Assembly (NCBI GenBank): GCA_052244495.1
Contig: JBQPXH010000006.1
From: Cereibacter_A sp052244495
GTDB taxonomy: Bacteria > Pseudomonadota > Alphaproteobacteria > Rhodobacterales > Rhodobacteraceae
DNA: 64,000 bases
Direction: 5' to 3' (one strand)
Position 1 is the first letter of the stretch. Each line of letters begins with the position of its first letter. Below are positions 33,890 through 42,088 of the stretch, one piece after another. A program made the position numbers and the translations under genes. The notes below the pieces were generated by a model. It had not been told where the DNA came from, did not search any database, and worked only from the letters and a program-made list of their open reading frames with translations.

Positions 33890-35368
33890 ATGCTCGATTC
33901 CGTCACCGACCTGCGCTCGCTGCTCAAGGACCCGTCGCTGCTCGAGACCCGCGCCTTCGTGGCCGGCGAGTGGATCGGCGCCGACGACGGTGCAACTTTC
34001 GAGGTGACGAACCCGGCTCGCGGCGACGTCATCTGCACCGTTCCCGATCTCAGTAGGGCCGAGACCGCGCGGGCCATCGCGGCTGCCGCCGAGGCGATGA
34101 AGGACTGGGCTGCCCGGACCGGAAAGGAGCGCGCCCAGGTGCTGCGGAAGTGGTTCGACCTGATGATGGCGAACCAGGACGACCTGGGCGCCATCCTCAC
34201 GGCCGAGATGGGCAAGCCGCTGGCCGAGGCGAAGGGCGAGATCGCCTATGGCGCCAGCTTCATCGAATGGTTCGGCGAGGAAGCCAAGCGCGTCTACGGC
34301 GAGACGATCCCCGGCCACATGCGCGACAAGCGCATCACGGTGCTGAAACAGCCGATCGGCGTCGTGGGCTCGATCACTCCCTGGAACTTCCCCAACGCGA
34401 TGATCACCCGGAAGTGCGGCCCGGCGCTGGCGGCAGGCTGCGGCTTCGTCGCCCGTCCGGCGGCCGAGACGCCGCTCTCGGCGCTGGCGCTCGCGGTGCT
34501 GGGCGAGCGGGCCGGGCTGCCGAAGGGGATCCTTTCGGTCATCACCTCGAAGAAATCCTCGGACATCGGCAAGGAGTTCTGCGAGAACCCCGAGGTCCGC
34601 AAGCTGACCTTCACCGGCTCGACCGAGGTGGGGCGCATCCTGCTGCGGCAGGCGGCCGACCAGGTGATGAAATGCTCGATGGAGCTGGGCGGCAACGCGC
34701 CCTTCATCGTCTTTGACGACGCGGATCTCGACGCGGCGGTGCAGGGCGCGATGGCCTCGAAGTTCCGCAACAACGGCCAGACCTGCGTCTGCGCCAACCG
34801 GATCTACGTGCAGGCCGGCGTCTACGACGCCTTCTCCGAGAAGCTCTCCGCGGCCGTGCGCAAGCTGAAGGTCGGCGACGGGCTGGTGGCGGGAACCGAG
34901 GCCGGACCGCTCATCAACGAGAAGGCGGTGGAGAAGGTCGAGGAGCACATCCGCGACGTCCTCGACGGTGGGGGCCGGATCGTTACCGGCGGCAAGCGGC
35001 ACGAGCTTGGCGGCACCTTCTTCGAGCCGACGGTCGTCACCGGCGTCACACAGGACATGAAGGTCTCGACCGAGGAAACCTTCGGCCCGCTCGCGCCGCT
35101 CTTCCGCTTCGAGACCGAGGAAGAGGTGATCGGCTACGCCAATGACACCATCTTCGGGCTGGCAAGCTACTTCTACGCCCGCGACGTGGGCCGGATCACG
35201 CGCGTTCAGGAGGCGCTGGAGTACGGGATCGTGGGCGTGAACACCGGGATCATCTCGACCGAGGTCGCGCCCTTCGGCGGGGTGAAGCAGTCGGGCCTCG
35301 GCCGCGAAGGTTCGCGCCACGGGATCGAGGACTACCTCGAGATGAAATACGTCTGCCTCTCGATCTGA
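33890..35368 (+). CDS. gabD: Succinate-semialdehyde dehydrogenase (NAD(P)+)
   Basis: A 492-residue ALDH closest to GabD: PWNFPNAMITRK, SMELGGNAPFIVFDDADLDAAV with the general-base Glu, NNGQTCVCANR with the nucleophile Cys, and ALEYGIVGVNTGIISTEVAPFGG at the end. It oxidises succinate semialdehyde to succinate at the end of the GABA shunt. Length is normal. It stands alone and ends in a strong hairpin; no gabT is near. A related semialdehyde such as glutarate semialdehyde is possible. Confidence 0.88.
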   Translation: MLDSVTDLRSLLKDPSLLETRAFVAGEWIGADDGATFEVTNPARGDVICTVPDLSRAETARAIAAAAEAMKDWAARTGKERAQVLRKWFDLMMANQDDLGAILTAEMGKPLAEAKGEIAYGASFIEWFGEEAKRVYGETIPGHMRDKRITVLKQPIGVVGSITPWNFPNAMITRKCGPALAAGCGFVARPAAETPLSALALAVLGERAGLPKGILSVITSKKSSDIGKEFCENPEVRKLTFTGSTEVGRILLRQAADQVMKCSMELGGNAPFIVFDDADLDAAVQGAMASKFRNNGQTCVCANRIYVQAGVYDAFSEKLSAAVRKLKVGDGLVAGTEAGPLINEKAVEKVEEHIRDVLDGGGRIVTGGKRHELGGTFFEPTVVTGVTQDMKVSTEETFGPLAPLFRFETEEEVIGYANDTIFGLASYFYARDVGRITRVQEALEYGIVGVNTGIISTEVAPFGGVKQSGLGREGSRHGIEDYLEMKYVCLSI

Positions 35369-35374
35369 GAAAAC

Positions 35375-35396
35375 GGCCGGGGGGCTGCCCCCGGCC
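35375..35396. terminator. Terminator between gabD and the channel-like gene
   Basis: Nine-base stem GGCCGGGGG with CCCCCGGCC and a four-base loop, between two convergent genes and preceded by an A-run. Confidence 0.65.
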
Positions 35397-35402
35397 CAGC
35401 CC

Positions 35403-36371
35403 TCAGAGCATCGCCATGGCGAAGGCCGCCACCCAAAGCAAGACCACCGCGGGCAGCACGATCGCTGCCCACCGGTTCGCCTCGACCCGCGCGGCCTCCG
35501 GCCCGATGCGCGCCGCGACGCGGCTCAGGTGCAGCGACGACCCGACCGCGACAAGGATGGCCGCGAAGGTCAGCACGGTGATCTGGTCCACGAGGCCGAA
35601 GCTTTCGTCGAAGCCAAGCATGTCCTCCACCCCGTAGCGGTTGCCCACGGCCGAAAACACTGCGGCCGAGGTCAACCCGATCCGCATCCCCAGTTCGGTG
35701 ACCGGCAGAAAATGGATCAGCCCCGTAAGCATCAGCGCCATGAGGAAGCCCACGAACCGCTCGACCAGCAGGGCCGAGCGCTGGCGCGACACTTCCACCG
35801 ACAGCACGATCCGCGAAAACGCCGGGTCGCTCTCGCGGTATCCGAAGCGGGTGTCGTAGCGGATCAGGCCCGACTCGAGTTGCGGCACCCCGAATTCCCA
35901 GCCGGGGAGCGAGACGAAATCTGCAATGCGGGTGTCCTGCCTGTCGGGATCGAGACGCACCCGCTCCGCATCGACCGAGCTTTCGATCATCAGGCGCAGC
36001 GTCTGCCGGTCGAACGGGTAGTCGGTCATGTCGAACCGCTGCGGAAACTGGCCGGAAAAGCGCACCGCCTGATACACCGTCCCGTCGGGCAGGACGGCGC
36101 TGGTGAAGGGCTCCAGCTGCACCCCGCGCCCGAGCAGTTCCAGCGAGTTGGCGGCATTGAAGCCTGCGGTGCCGCGGGACCAGAGGTAACCCTCCAGTTC
36201 TACCGATCCCGCACCGGCGTTGAAGCCCGCGACCCCGGTCAGGAACACTCCTACCTGCTGCTCCATCGGTTCAGCCCGAAGCGGCAACGCCGCCAGAAGC
36301 CCGAGGAACATCGCCGAGAAAATGCCGATCCCTGCCGATGCCGCCATGCCCCGCCTCGCCCAAAGCCGCAT
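35403..36371 (-). CDS. Pentameric ligand-gated ion channel (Cys-loop receptor) homologue
   Basis: A 322-residue protein with a signal peptide (to about residue 33), a beta-rich extracellular domain and four C-terminal membrane helices (about 203-225, 229-248, 258-280 and 300-320). The loop FDMTDYPFDRQTLRL matches the conserved FPFD region of the Cys-loop, without the cysteines, as in prokaryotic members such as GLIC and ELIC. The later LPGWEF stretch and the FSRIVLSVEVSRQ strand before the first helix also fit. The ligand and ion are unknown. It is divergent from an ECF sigma gene. The domain call is from pattern, not from a search. Confidence 0.7.
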   Translation of the reverse strand: MRLWARRGMAASAGIGIFSAMFLGLLAALPLRAEPMEQQVGVFLTGVAGFNAGAGSVELEGYLWSRGTAGFNAANSLELLGRGVQLEPFTSAVLPDGTVYQAVRFSGQFPQRFDMTDYPFDRQTLRLMIESSVDAERVRLDPDRQDTRIADFVSLPGWEFGVPQLESGLIRYDTRFGYRESDPAFSRIVLSVEVSRQRSALLVERFVGFLMALMLTGLIHFLPVTELGMRIGLTSAAVFSAVGNRYGVEDMLGFDESFGLVDQITVLTFAAILVAVGSSLHLSRVAARIGPEAARVEANRWAAIVLPAVVLLWVAAFAMAML

Positions 36372-36466
36372 TGCGTCGAGCCTAGCGCGGCGTTCACGAA
36401 CCGATCAAGCGGATGCGAGCGGCCAAGGATTGCCGCGCGGCCTGCGTCTCACCTATCGTGACGCGC

Positions 36467-37006
36467 ATGGACGGTTCCGATGACACCCTGGCAATGGCCG
36501 CCGCGAAGGGCGACCGCGAGGCCTTTTCGGCGCTGGTCGAACGGCATTACGACCGCATCTTCGGCCTGAGCTGGCGGCTGACCGGCAGCCGGACCGAGGC
36601 CGAGGACCTGGCGCAGGATATCTGCGCCGGCCTGCCGATGAAGCTGCGCGGATGGCGCGGCGAAGCGCGCTTCACCACCTGGCTCTACCGGGTGGTGGTC
36701 AATGCGGCCCATGATCTGCGCCGCCGGCAGTCTGCCCGCAGCCGTGCGGCGCTCGGCTGGGGCGACTGGGAACTGGCGCGGCAGGACGAAATCGGCTGCG
36801 CGAGAGAAGCACAGGAATGGCTGTCTGCAGCGATGACGGCGCTGCCGGTCGAGCTGCGCGACACGGTGGCCCTGGTGCTGGGCGAGGAGATGACGCAAGC
36901 CGAGGCCGCCGCCGTTCTGGGTCTCGCCGAGGGCACGGTCGCCTGGCGCATGTCCGAGGTGAAGAAACGGCTGAGGGCTCTGGCCCTCCGGGAGGCCCGC
37001 GCATGA
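36467..37006 (+). CDS. ECF-family RNA polymerase sigma factor
   Basis: A 179-residue extracytoplasmic-function sigma factor: region 2 (about 15-85, with FSALVERHYDRIFGLSWRLTGSRTEAEDLAQDI and TWLYRVVVNAAHDLRRRQ) and region 4 (about 120-172, with AAAVLGLAEGTVAWRMSEVKKRL as the helix-turn-helix). The start is placed at the ATG at 36467; the open frame extends to 36413 without support. Its stop overlaps the start of the VWA gene in ATGA, the position usually taken by an anti-sigma gene. Confidence 0.9.
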   Translation: MDGSDDTLAMAAAKGDREAFSALVERHYDRIFGLSWRLTGSRTEAEDLAQDICAGLPMKLRGWRGEARFTTWLYRVVVNAAHDLRRRQSARSRAALGWGDWELARQDEIGCAREAQEWLSAAMTALPVELRDTVALVLGEEMTQAEAAAVLGLAEGTVAWRMSEVKKRLRALALREARA

Positions 37007-38952
37007 GCGACGACCGGAACCGCGACGAGATCGACGAGCTGCGCGAGGCACTGTCGCGGACGGCGGCCCCCGCGCCCGATCCTGAGGCGCGCGCACGGGC
37101 CATGGCGCTCGCTCTGGAGAATTTCGACCGGTTCCAAGGAAGGGCGGCCGAGGCGCGTCAGGGGATGGACCGCCCAGGACGGGCGGAGTTCCTCAACGGA
37201 GTGCGCCGCATGTCGAGTTCCCTCTTATCCCGCCCCCTTCTTGCCGCGACCGGGTCGCTGGCCGCGCTTGGCCTCGCGCTCGTCGTGATCATGCCGAACG
37301 CCCGGCTCGATGGGCCGTCTTCCGGTGTCATCGAACCGCAGGCCGCCGGTCAAGCCGGTCGCGACAGCGACGCACCGCCTGCCGACGCGAGGACGCAGCG
37401 AGCGGCCCCGGTCCCCCTCGCCGCCGATGAAGCCGTGCCGCAACTCGAATCGCTTGCCGAAAGCGACGCCGCACCAATGTCCGCGGCCCCTGCGCCGAGC
37501 ATCATGCTGCGGAAGGAAGCCGCCGAGGCGCCGGCCATCGTTCAGCAGGGCGATACCGAGGCCTTCGCCAATGCACCCGGGAATCCGCTTCGGGTGACGG
37601 CCGAGGCGCCGGTCTCGACCTTCTCGATCGATGTCGATACCGCGAGCTATTCCATCATCCGATCCAGCCTGCGCGCAGGGCAGCTGCCTCCGCCGGAGGC
37701 CGTCCGGATCGAGGAGATGATCAACTACTTCCCCTACGACTACCCGGCGCCCGAGAGCGGCGAGCCCCCTTTCCGGCCGACCGTCGCGGTCACTCCTACG
37801 CCGTGGAATCCGGGCACGCGCCTCGTGCATGTGGCGCTGCAGGGCCGGAAGCCCGCCGTGGAGGACCGTCCCCCGCTGAATCTCGTCTTCCTGATCGACA
37901 CCTCCGGCTCGATGCAGGATCCGGCCAAGCTGCCGCTCCTGAAGCAGTCCTTCGGGCTGATGCTCGGGCGACTGCGCCCCGAGGATCAGGTCGCCATCGT
38001 GACCTATGCGGGCTCTGCCGGAGAAGTTCTGGCGCCCACGGAAGCGAACCAGCGCGCAACGATCCTCGAGGCGCTCGACCGCCTCGACGCGGGCGGGGCG
38101 ACGGCGGGCGAGGAAGGGCTGCGGCTCGCCTACCGCACCGCGACCGAGATGGCAGGTGCGGGCGAGGTCACCCGCGTGGTTCTGGCGACGGACGGCGACT
38201 TCAACCTGGGGATCAGCGATCCGGCGGAGCTGACGCGGCTCGTCGCGCAGGAGCGCGACAGCGGCGTCTACCTCTCCGTGCTCGGCTTCGGGCGCGGAAA
38301 TCTCGATGATGCGACCATGCAGGCGCTGGCGCAGAACGGCAATGGGCAGGCGTCCTACATCGACAGCCTGAACGAGGCGCAGAAAGTCCTTGTGGACGAG
38401 CTCTCCGGCGCGCTCTTCCCCATCGCGAACGACGTGAAGGTGCAGGTCGAGTGGAACCCGGCGCGCGTCGCCGAATACCGCCTGATCGGATACGAGACGC
38501 GCGCCCTCCGCCGGGAGGATTTCGCGAACGACCGGGTGGATGCGGGCGAGATCGGCGCGGGCCACGCGACAACGGCGATCTACGAGATCACGCCGGTCGA
38601 CAGCCCGGCCCGGCTGACGGAACCCCTGCGCTACGGCGAAGCTGAGCCGCAAGGCGAAAGCCAGGGCGACGAACTCGGCTTCCTGCGCCTGCGCTACAAG
38701 GCGCCGGGCGAGAGCGAGTCGGCCCTGATCGAGACGCCGATCCCGGACGCGATGACGGAGGCTGACGACGAGGTGCGCTTCTCGGCCGCCATTGCCGGCT
38801 TCGGGGAACTGCTGCGCGGATCGCAGATGCTGGGCCGCTGGACGTGGGACGACGCCATCGCGCTGGCAGACGGCGCCCGCGGCACGGATCCCTACGGCTA
38901 CCGCGTCGAAGCCGTTCAACTGATGCGGCTGGCGGAGAGCCTGATCCACTGA
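37003..38952 (+). CDS. Membrane-anchored von Willebrand factor A protein (YfbK type), possible anti-sigma partner
   Basis: A 649-residue protein. A cytoplasmic N-terminus of about 75 charged residues is followed by one membrane helix (about 78-97), a Pro/Ala-rich linker and a YfbK-like body: VWA-associated N-terminal part (FSIDVDTASYS, 208-217), a VWA domain with complete MIDAS residues D299, S301 and S303 (LIDTSGSM), and a C-terminal DUF3520-like part (IANDVKVQVEWNPARVAEYRLIGYE). It is translationally coupled to the ECF sigma gene. The cytoplasmic segment plus helix has the shape of an anti-sigma factor, but no zinc motif is present, so that role is inference. Confidence 0.82.
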   Translation: MSDDRNRDEIDELREALSRTAAPAPDPEARARAMALALENFDRFQGRAAEARQGMDRPGRAEFLNGVRRMSSSLLSRPLLAATGSLAALGLALVVIMPNARLDGPSSGVIEPQAAGQAGRDSDAPPADARTQRAAPVPLAADEAVPQLESLAESDAAPMSAAPAPSIMLRKEAAEAPAIVQQGDTEAFANAPGNPLRVTAEAPVSTFSIDVDTASYSIIRSSLRAGQLPPPEAVRIEEMINYFPYDYPAPESGEPPFRPTVAVTPTPWNPGTRLVHVALQGRKPAVEDRPPLNLVFLIDTSGSMQDPAKLPLLKQSFGLMLGRLRPEDQVAIVTYAGSAGEVLAPTEANQRATILEALDRLDAGGATAGEEGLRLAYRTATEMAGAGEVTRVVLATDGDFNLGISDPAELTRLVAQERDSGVYLSVLGFGRGNLDDATMQALAQNGNGQASYIDSLNEAQKVLVDELSGALFPIANDVKVQVEWNPARVAEYRLIGYETRALRREDFANDRVDAGEIGAGHATTAIYEITPVDSPARLTEPLRYGEAEPQGESQGDELGFLRLRYKAPGESESALIETPIPDAMTEADDEVRFSAAIAGFGELLRGSQMLGRWTWDDAIALADGARGTDPYGYRVEAVQLMRLAESLIH

Positions 38953-39032
38953 GGCGGCCTCACACGGAGGCGGAAGGCAGCCGATTGTCGGAGCGGCTGG
39001 CAGAGCACGGCAAGGATCAGGTTCAGCCGCAT

Positions 39033-39047
39033 TTCGCGCTTCGCGAA
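39033..39047. repeat. REP-like palindrome, copy 2
   Basis: Identical to the 15-base palindrome TTCGCGCTTCGCGAA at 25571-25585. It lies between the convergent VWA gene and hsp20. Confidence 0.55.
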
Positions 39048-39103
39048 TGGCGGGGACCGGCCAGGCGACGGAAGATCCGAGGTCGCTCACCGGAATGACG
39101 AAA

Positions 39104-39125
39104 GGGCGCGCCTTTTGGCGCGCCC
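39104..39125. terminator. Terminator between the VWA gene and hsp20
   Basis: GGGCGCGCC-TTTT-GGCGCGCCC, a nine-base perfect stem preceded by AAA. Placed 19 bases after the hsp20 stop on the minus strand, it should end hsp20 transcripts. Confidence 0.7.
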
Positions 39126-39144
39126 TCGGCAGAACCGGGAAGGA

Positions 39145-39621
39145 TCAGGCTTCGACCTGCTCCTTCACCGCCTCGATCGTCCGGGTACCGGCCGAGTCGC
39201 CGCGGGCGATCTCGATGCGGCGAGGCTTGAGCGCCTCGGGCGTCTCGCGGACGAGGTCGATGTGGAGCATCCCGTGCTCGTGGCTCGCGCCCGATACGCG
39301 GACATGATCCGCAAGGGCGAAGCGGCGTTCGAAGGCACGGGTGGCGATGCCGCGGTGAAGATAGGTCCGCTCGGCCTCGTCGGCGGCCTTGCGAGCGCCG
39401 ACATGGAGGGTGTTCTCCTTGACCTCGACGGCCAGTTCCTCAGGCGTGAAGCCTGCCACCGCGATCGAGATGCGATAGGCATTCTCGGCGGTCTTCTCGA
39501 TGTTGTAGGGCGGATAGGTCGGCTGGGCGACCTCGCTCGTCATCACCCGGTCCATCAGGTCGGCGATACGGTCGAAGCCGACGGTGGCACGGTAGAGCGG
39601 CGAAAAGTCGTAGCTGCGCAT
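39145..39621 (-). CDS. hsp20: Small heat-shock protein, Hsp20 family
   Basis: A 158-residue IbpA-type small heat-shock protein that holds unfolding proteins in the cytoplasm. Its start MRSYDFSPLYRATVGFDRI and the alpha-crystallin domain (PPYNIEKTAENAYRISIAVAGF to LHIDLVRETPEALKPRRI) are characteristic. GGAGG stands six bases ahead of the ATG at 39621 but directly against the earlier ATG at 39627, so the later one is chosen. Upstream are a sigma-32 promoter and a ROSE-type leader; a hairpin follows. Confidence 0.95.
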   Translation of the reverse strand: MRSYDFSPLYRATVGFDRIADLMDRVMTSEVAQPTYPPYNIEKTAENAYRISIAVAGFTPEELAVEVKENTLHVGARKAADEAERTYLHRGIATRAFERRFALADHVRVSGASHEHGMLHIDLVRETPEALKPRRIEIARGDSAGTRTIEAVKEQVEA

Positions 39622-39705
39622 GGTCATCCTCCAAGAAGCGATGCAATTCGGCCCTCCCGCAGGGGGACGGACCTCTGTCACCGGACCCGTCGCGGCGCCC
39701 GGCAG
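39622..39705 (-). promoter_or_regulatory. ROSE-like RNA thermometer in the hsp20 leader
   Basis: The transcript between the sigma-32 promoter and hsp20 is about 80 bases. Just before the gene it reads ATCGCTTC-TT-GGAGGAT. The anti-Shine-Dalgarno arm contains TCGCT, matching the UYGCU consensus of alphaproteobacterial ROSE elements, and pairs with GGAGGAT leaving one bulged G. Such leaders block translation at normal temperature and melt on heat shock. The outer stems were not folded in detail. Confidence 0.7.
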
Positions 39706-39710
39706 GAAAA

Positions 39711-39739
39711 ATCTGGGGAGACAGCGCCGGGGTTTCAAG
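39711..39739 (-). promoter_or_regulatory. Sigma-32 (RpoH) promoter of hsp20
   Basis: On the minus strand CTTGAAA (39739-39733), 14 bases, then CCCCAGAT (39718-39711), close to the RpoH consensus CTTGAA-N13/14-CCCCATNT. The expected start site is near 39703. Confidence 0.75.
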
Positions 39740-39912
39740 AGCCGGACGCTGGACGTCCGAAGATTCCGGCAGGTCTCGGAAAGGCCATGCGAGACAACGG
39801 ATTAGCCCTGAACCGGCGCCGGGGAAGCGCCTGCAGGGGCTGGGCAATCCTCATCTCGCGATCATCCGCGCGCTCCGCTTCACATGGCGAGGCGGAGGGC
39901 CGCGCACGAGGT

Positions 39913-40722
39913 CTATGGCACCTCCGGCCGGACGAACTTCGCTCCTCCCGCCGTCGTGCCCTCCATGCGCACCAAAGGCCGAACCCTCCGGATCATCCCC
40001 TCGCCCCCGTCAAATTCCGCGAGAAGGTCCTCGAGCGGGTCTCCGATGTCGGCTCCGAGCGCAATCGCCTGCCCCCGAAGCTCCGCCTTGGCCGAGACCA
40101 CCGAGACGAGCCGCGGCGTCCCCTCGCGCATGGTGAACACCGGCGCGCCCGATGCGCCGAAATCGACCGAGCAGGACAGGACCAGCGTTCCCGGCAACCG
40201 GCCGATCACATTGCAGACCTCCTGCAGCGAAGGCGCCTCGGACCGGCCCCGCGCATAGGACACGATCCCCACCCGGTCACCCGAAAGCGTGCCGTGATCG
40301 ACCGCGAAGGGCCGGACGGAAGGCAGCCGGATGGGCTGGTCGAGTTCCAGAACGGCCACGTCGAAGGCCACCCGATCCGCGGGATCCTCGCCGGAATAGA
40401 CGTAATCGGGGTGGACGACCGCGCGCCGCACGTGCCGGTAGGCCGCGGCGCGACCGTTGCGCCAGCCGGCGAGGAACTCGACCGTGGCAGGATCGATCCG
40501 CAGTCCGCTGCCCTTCTCGAACAGGCAATGGGCCGCCGTGAGCACCACATCGGGTCGGATCAGCGCGCCGGTACAGAAGCCACGGTCACCCAGCAGCAGC
40601 TTGCCGACCGCGTTCCAGCCGCGGCTGTCGTCTCCGGTCTCGAGGCTGCGCAACCGCGATTGCTGCGCCGCCGCCGGAAGGGCGAGGGCCACGGCCAGAA
40701 TGAAACTCAGGATCAGGCGCAT
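39913..40722 (-). CDS. Secreted trypsin-like serine protease
   Basis: A 269-residue S1-family protease with a signal peptide ending AAAQQ near residue 20. The catalytic triad is visible as H65 (LTAAHC), D121 (FDVAVLEL) and S191 (FGASGAP). Two Cys pairs may form disulfides (C50/C66 and C170/C184). No PDZ or repeat domain follows, so it is a simple periplasmic or secreted protease; the substrate is unknown. It is downstream of nothing obvious, and its stop lies 291 bases from hsp20's start with no gene between apart from the regulatory sites. Confidence 0.88.
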   Translation of the reverse strand: MRLILSFILAVALALPAAAQQSRLRSLETGDDSRGWNAVGKLLLGDRGFCTGALIRPDVVLTAAHCLFEKGSGLRIDPATVEFLAGWRNGRAAAYRHVRRAVVHPDYVYSGEDPADRVAFDVAVLELDQPIRLPSVRPFAVDHGTLSGDRVGIVSYARGRSEAPSLQEVCNVIGRLPGTLVLSCSVDFGASGAPVFTMREGTPRLVSVVSAKAELRGQAIALGADIGDPLEDLLAEFDGGEGMIRRVRPLVRMEGTTAGGAKFVRPEVP

Positions 40723-40774
40723 GGCGGCTCCGGAATGCCCTCGCCTCAGGGGCTAGGGGTCCGATATGGCCATT

Positions 40775-42076
40775 TCAAGGCGGGTCGTTGCCGAAGTCCA
40801 GCCGCCGGGGTTCCGGCCCGCCGGTGGCCCAGTCCAGAAGCTCCACCGTATGCACCACCGGCACCTGCGTTCCCGATCCGATCTGCATGATGCAGCCGAT
40901 ATTGCCTGCGGCCACGACGTCGGGCTTCCGTGCCTCGATGGTCTCGACCTTGCGAGCCTTCAGTTCCGCCGAGATCTCGGGATGGAGGAGGTTGTAGGTC
41001 CCGGCCGATCCGCAGCACAGATGCGGGTCGGCGGGCTCGGTCACCTCGAAACCGACGCGGGCGAGCAGGTCCTTTGGCGTCTGCCGGATGCGCTGGCCGT
41101 GCTGGAGCGAGCAGGCCGAGTGATAGGCCACCCTCAGCCCCTTCGGCGCGCCCTCGGGCAGGCCCAGCCGCTCGAGCAGTTCGGTCACGTCAAGGGCGAG
41201 GCCGGAGACCTCGGCCGCCTCGGCGGCCAGCGGATCGTTGCGGAAGATGTGGCCGTAATCCTTGATCGTCGTGCCGCAACCGCTCGTGTTGATGACGATG
41301 GCGTCGAGCCCCCGCGCCCGCTTCTCGTCCATCCAGGCCCGGATGTTGGTCGCGGCCAGCCCGTGGCTCTGCTCGGCGCGGCCCATGTGATGGGTGAGCG
41401 CCCCGCAGCAGCCCATGCCCTTCGGGATCACCACCTCGCAGCCCATCCGCCGAAGGAGCCGGATCGTCGCGTCGTTGATGTCGGTGTCGAGCGCCCGCTG
41501 CGCGCAGCCGGTAAGCAGCGCGACCCGCATCCGCTTCGGCCCCGTCGCCTCGAAGACCTGCGGCCGGTCGTTGGGTGAAGGCTTCGGCACGTGATGAGGC
41601 GCCAGCGCCAGCATCGCCTTCAGCCGGGCGTCCGGCACCGCCCAGGCGAAGGGCCGCCCCAGCTGCGCGAGCTTCAGCGCCACCCGGAACCGCGCGGGAT
41701 AGGGCAGAAGCTGCGCCACCGTCCAGCGCATCAGCCGCTCGAAGAGCGGCCGGCGGTAGGTCTTCTCGATGTGGTCGCGGGCGTGATCCACGAGATGCAT
41801 GTAGTGAACACCCGAGGGGCAGGTCGTCATGCAGGCGAGGCAGCCGAGGCAACGGTCGATGTGCTTGACGGTCTTCTCGTCGGCCGGCCGCCCGGCCTCG
41901 AGCATGTCCTTGATCAGGTAGATCCGCCCGCGCGGGCTGTCGAGCTCGTCGCCGAGCACCTGATAGGTCGGGCAGGTCGCCGTGCAGAAGCCGCAGTGCA
42001 CGCAGGCGCGCAGGATCTCGTTGGCGCGCGCGACACCCGGATCCCGGAGTTGCTCTTCGGTGAAGTTCGTCTGCAA
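40775..42076 (-). CDS. glcF: Glycolate oxidase iron-sulfur subunit
   Basis: A 433-residue protein with two ferredoxin-type clusters, C25/C28/C31/C35 (CVHCGFCTATC) and C76/C79/C82/C86 (CLGCLACMTTC), and two CCG domains of the heterodisulfide-reductase type (MGCCGALTHH, HLCCGSAGTY). With GlcD and GlcE it oxidises glycolate to glyoxylate and passes electrons to the quinone pool. It is the last gene of glcDEF, 12 bases behind glcE. Confidence 0.95.
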   Translation of the reverse strand: MQTNFTEEQLRDPGVARANEILRACVHCGFCTATCPTYQVLGDELDSPRGRIYLIKDMLEAGRPADEKTVKHIDRCLGCLACMTTCPSGVHYMHLVDHARDHIEKTYRRPLFERLMRWTVAQLLPYPARFRVALKLAQLGRPFAWAVPDARLKAMLALAPHHVPKPSPNDRPQVFEATGPKRMRVALLTGCAQRALDTDINDATIRLLRRMGCEVVIPKGMGCCGALTHHMGRAEQSHGLAATNIRAWMDEKRARGLDAIVINTSGCGTTIKDYGHIFRNDPLAAEAAEVSGLALDVTELLERLGLPEGAPKGLRVAYHSACSLQHGQRIRQTPKDLLARVGFEVTEPADPHLCCGSAGTYNLLHPEISAELKARKVETIEARKPDVVAAGNIGCIMQIGSGTQVPVVHTVELLDWATGGPEPRRLDFGNDPP

Positions 42077-42088
42077 GGGGCGCTCCCG

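Noticed and set aside
36372..36466. GAACC as a possible ECF -35 element before the sigma gene
   Set aside because: No matching -10 element is found at the usual 16-17 base spacing.
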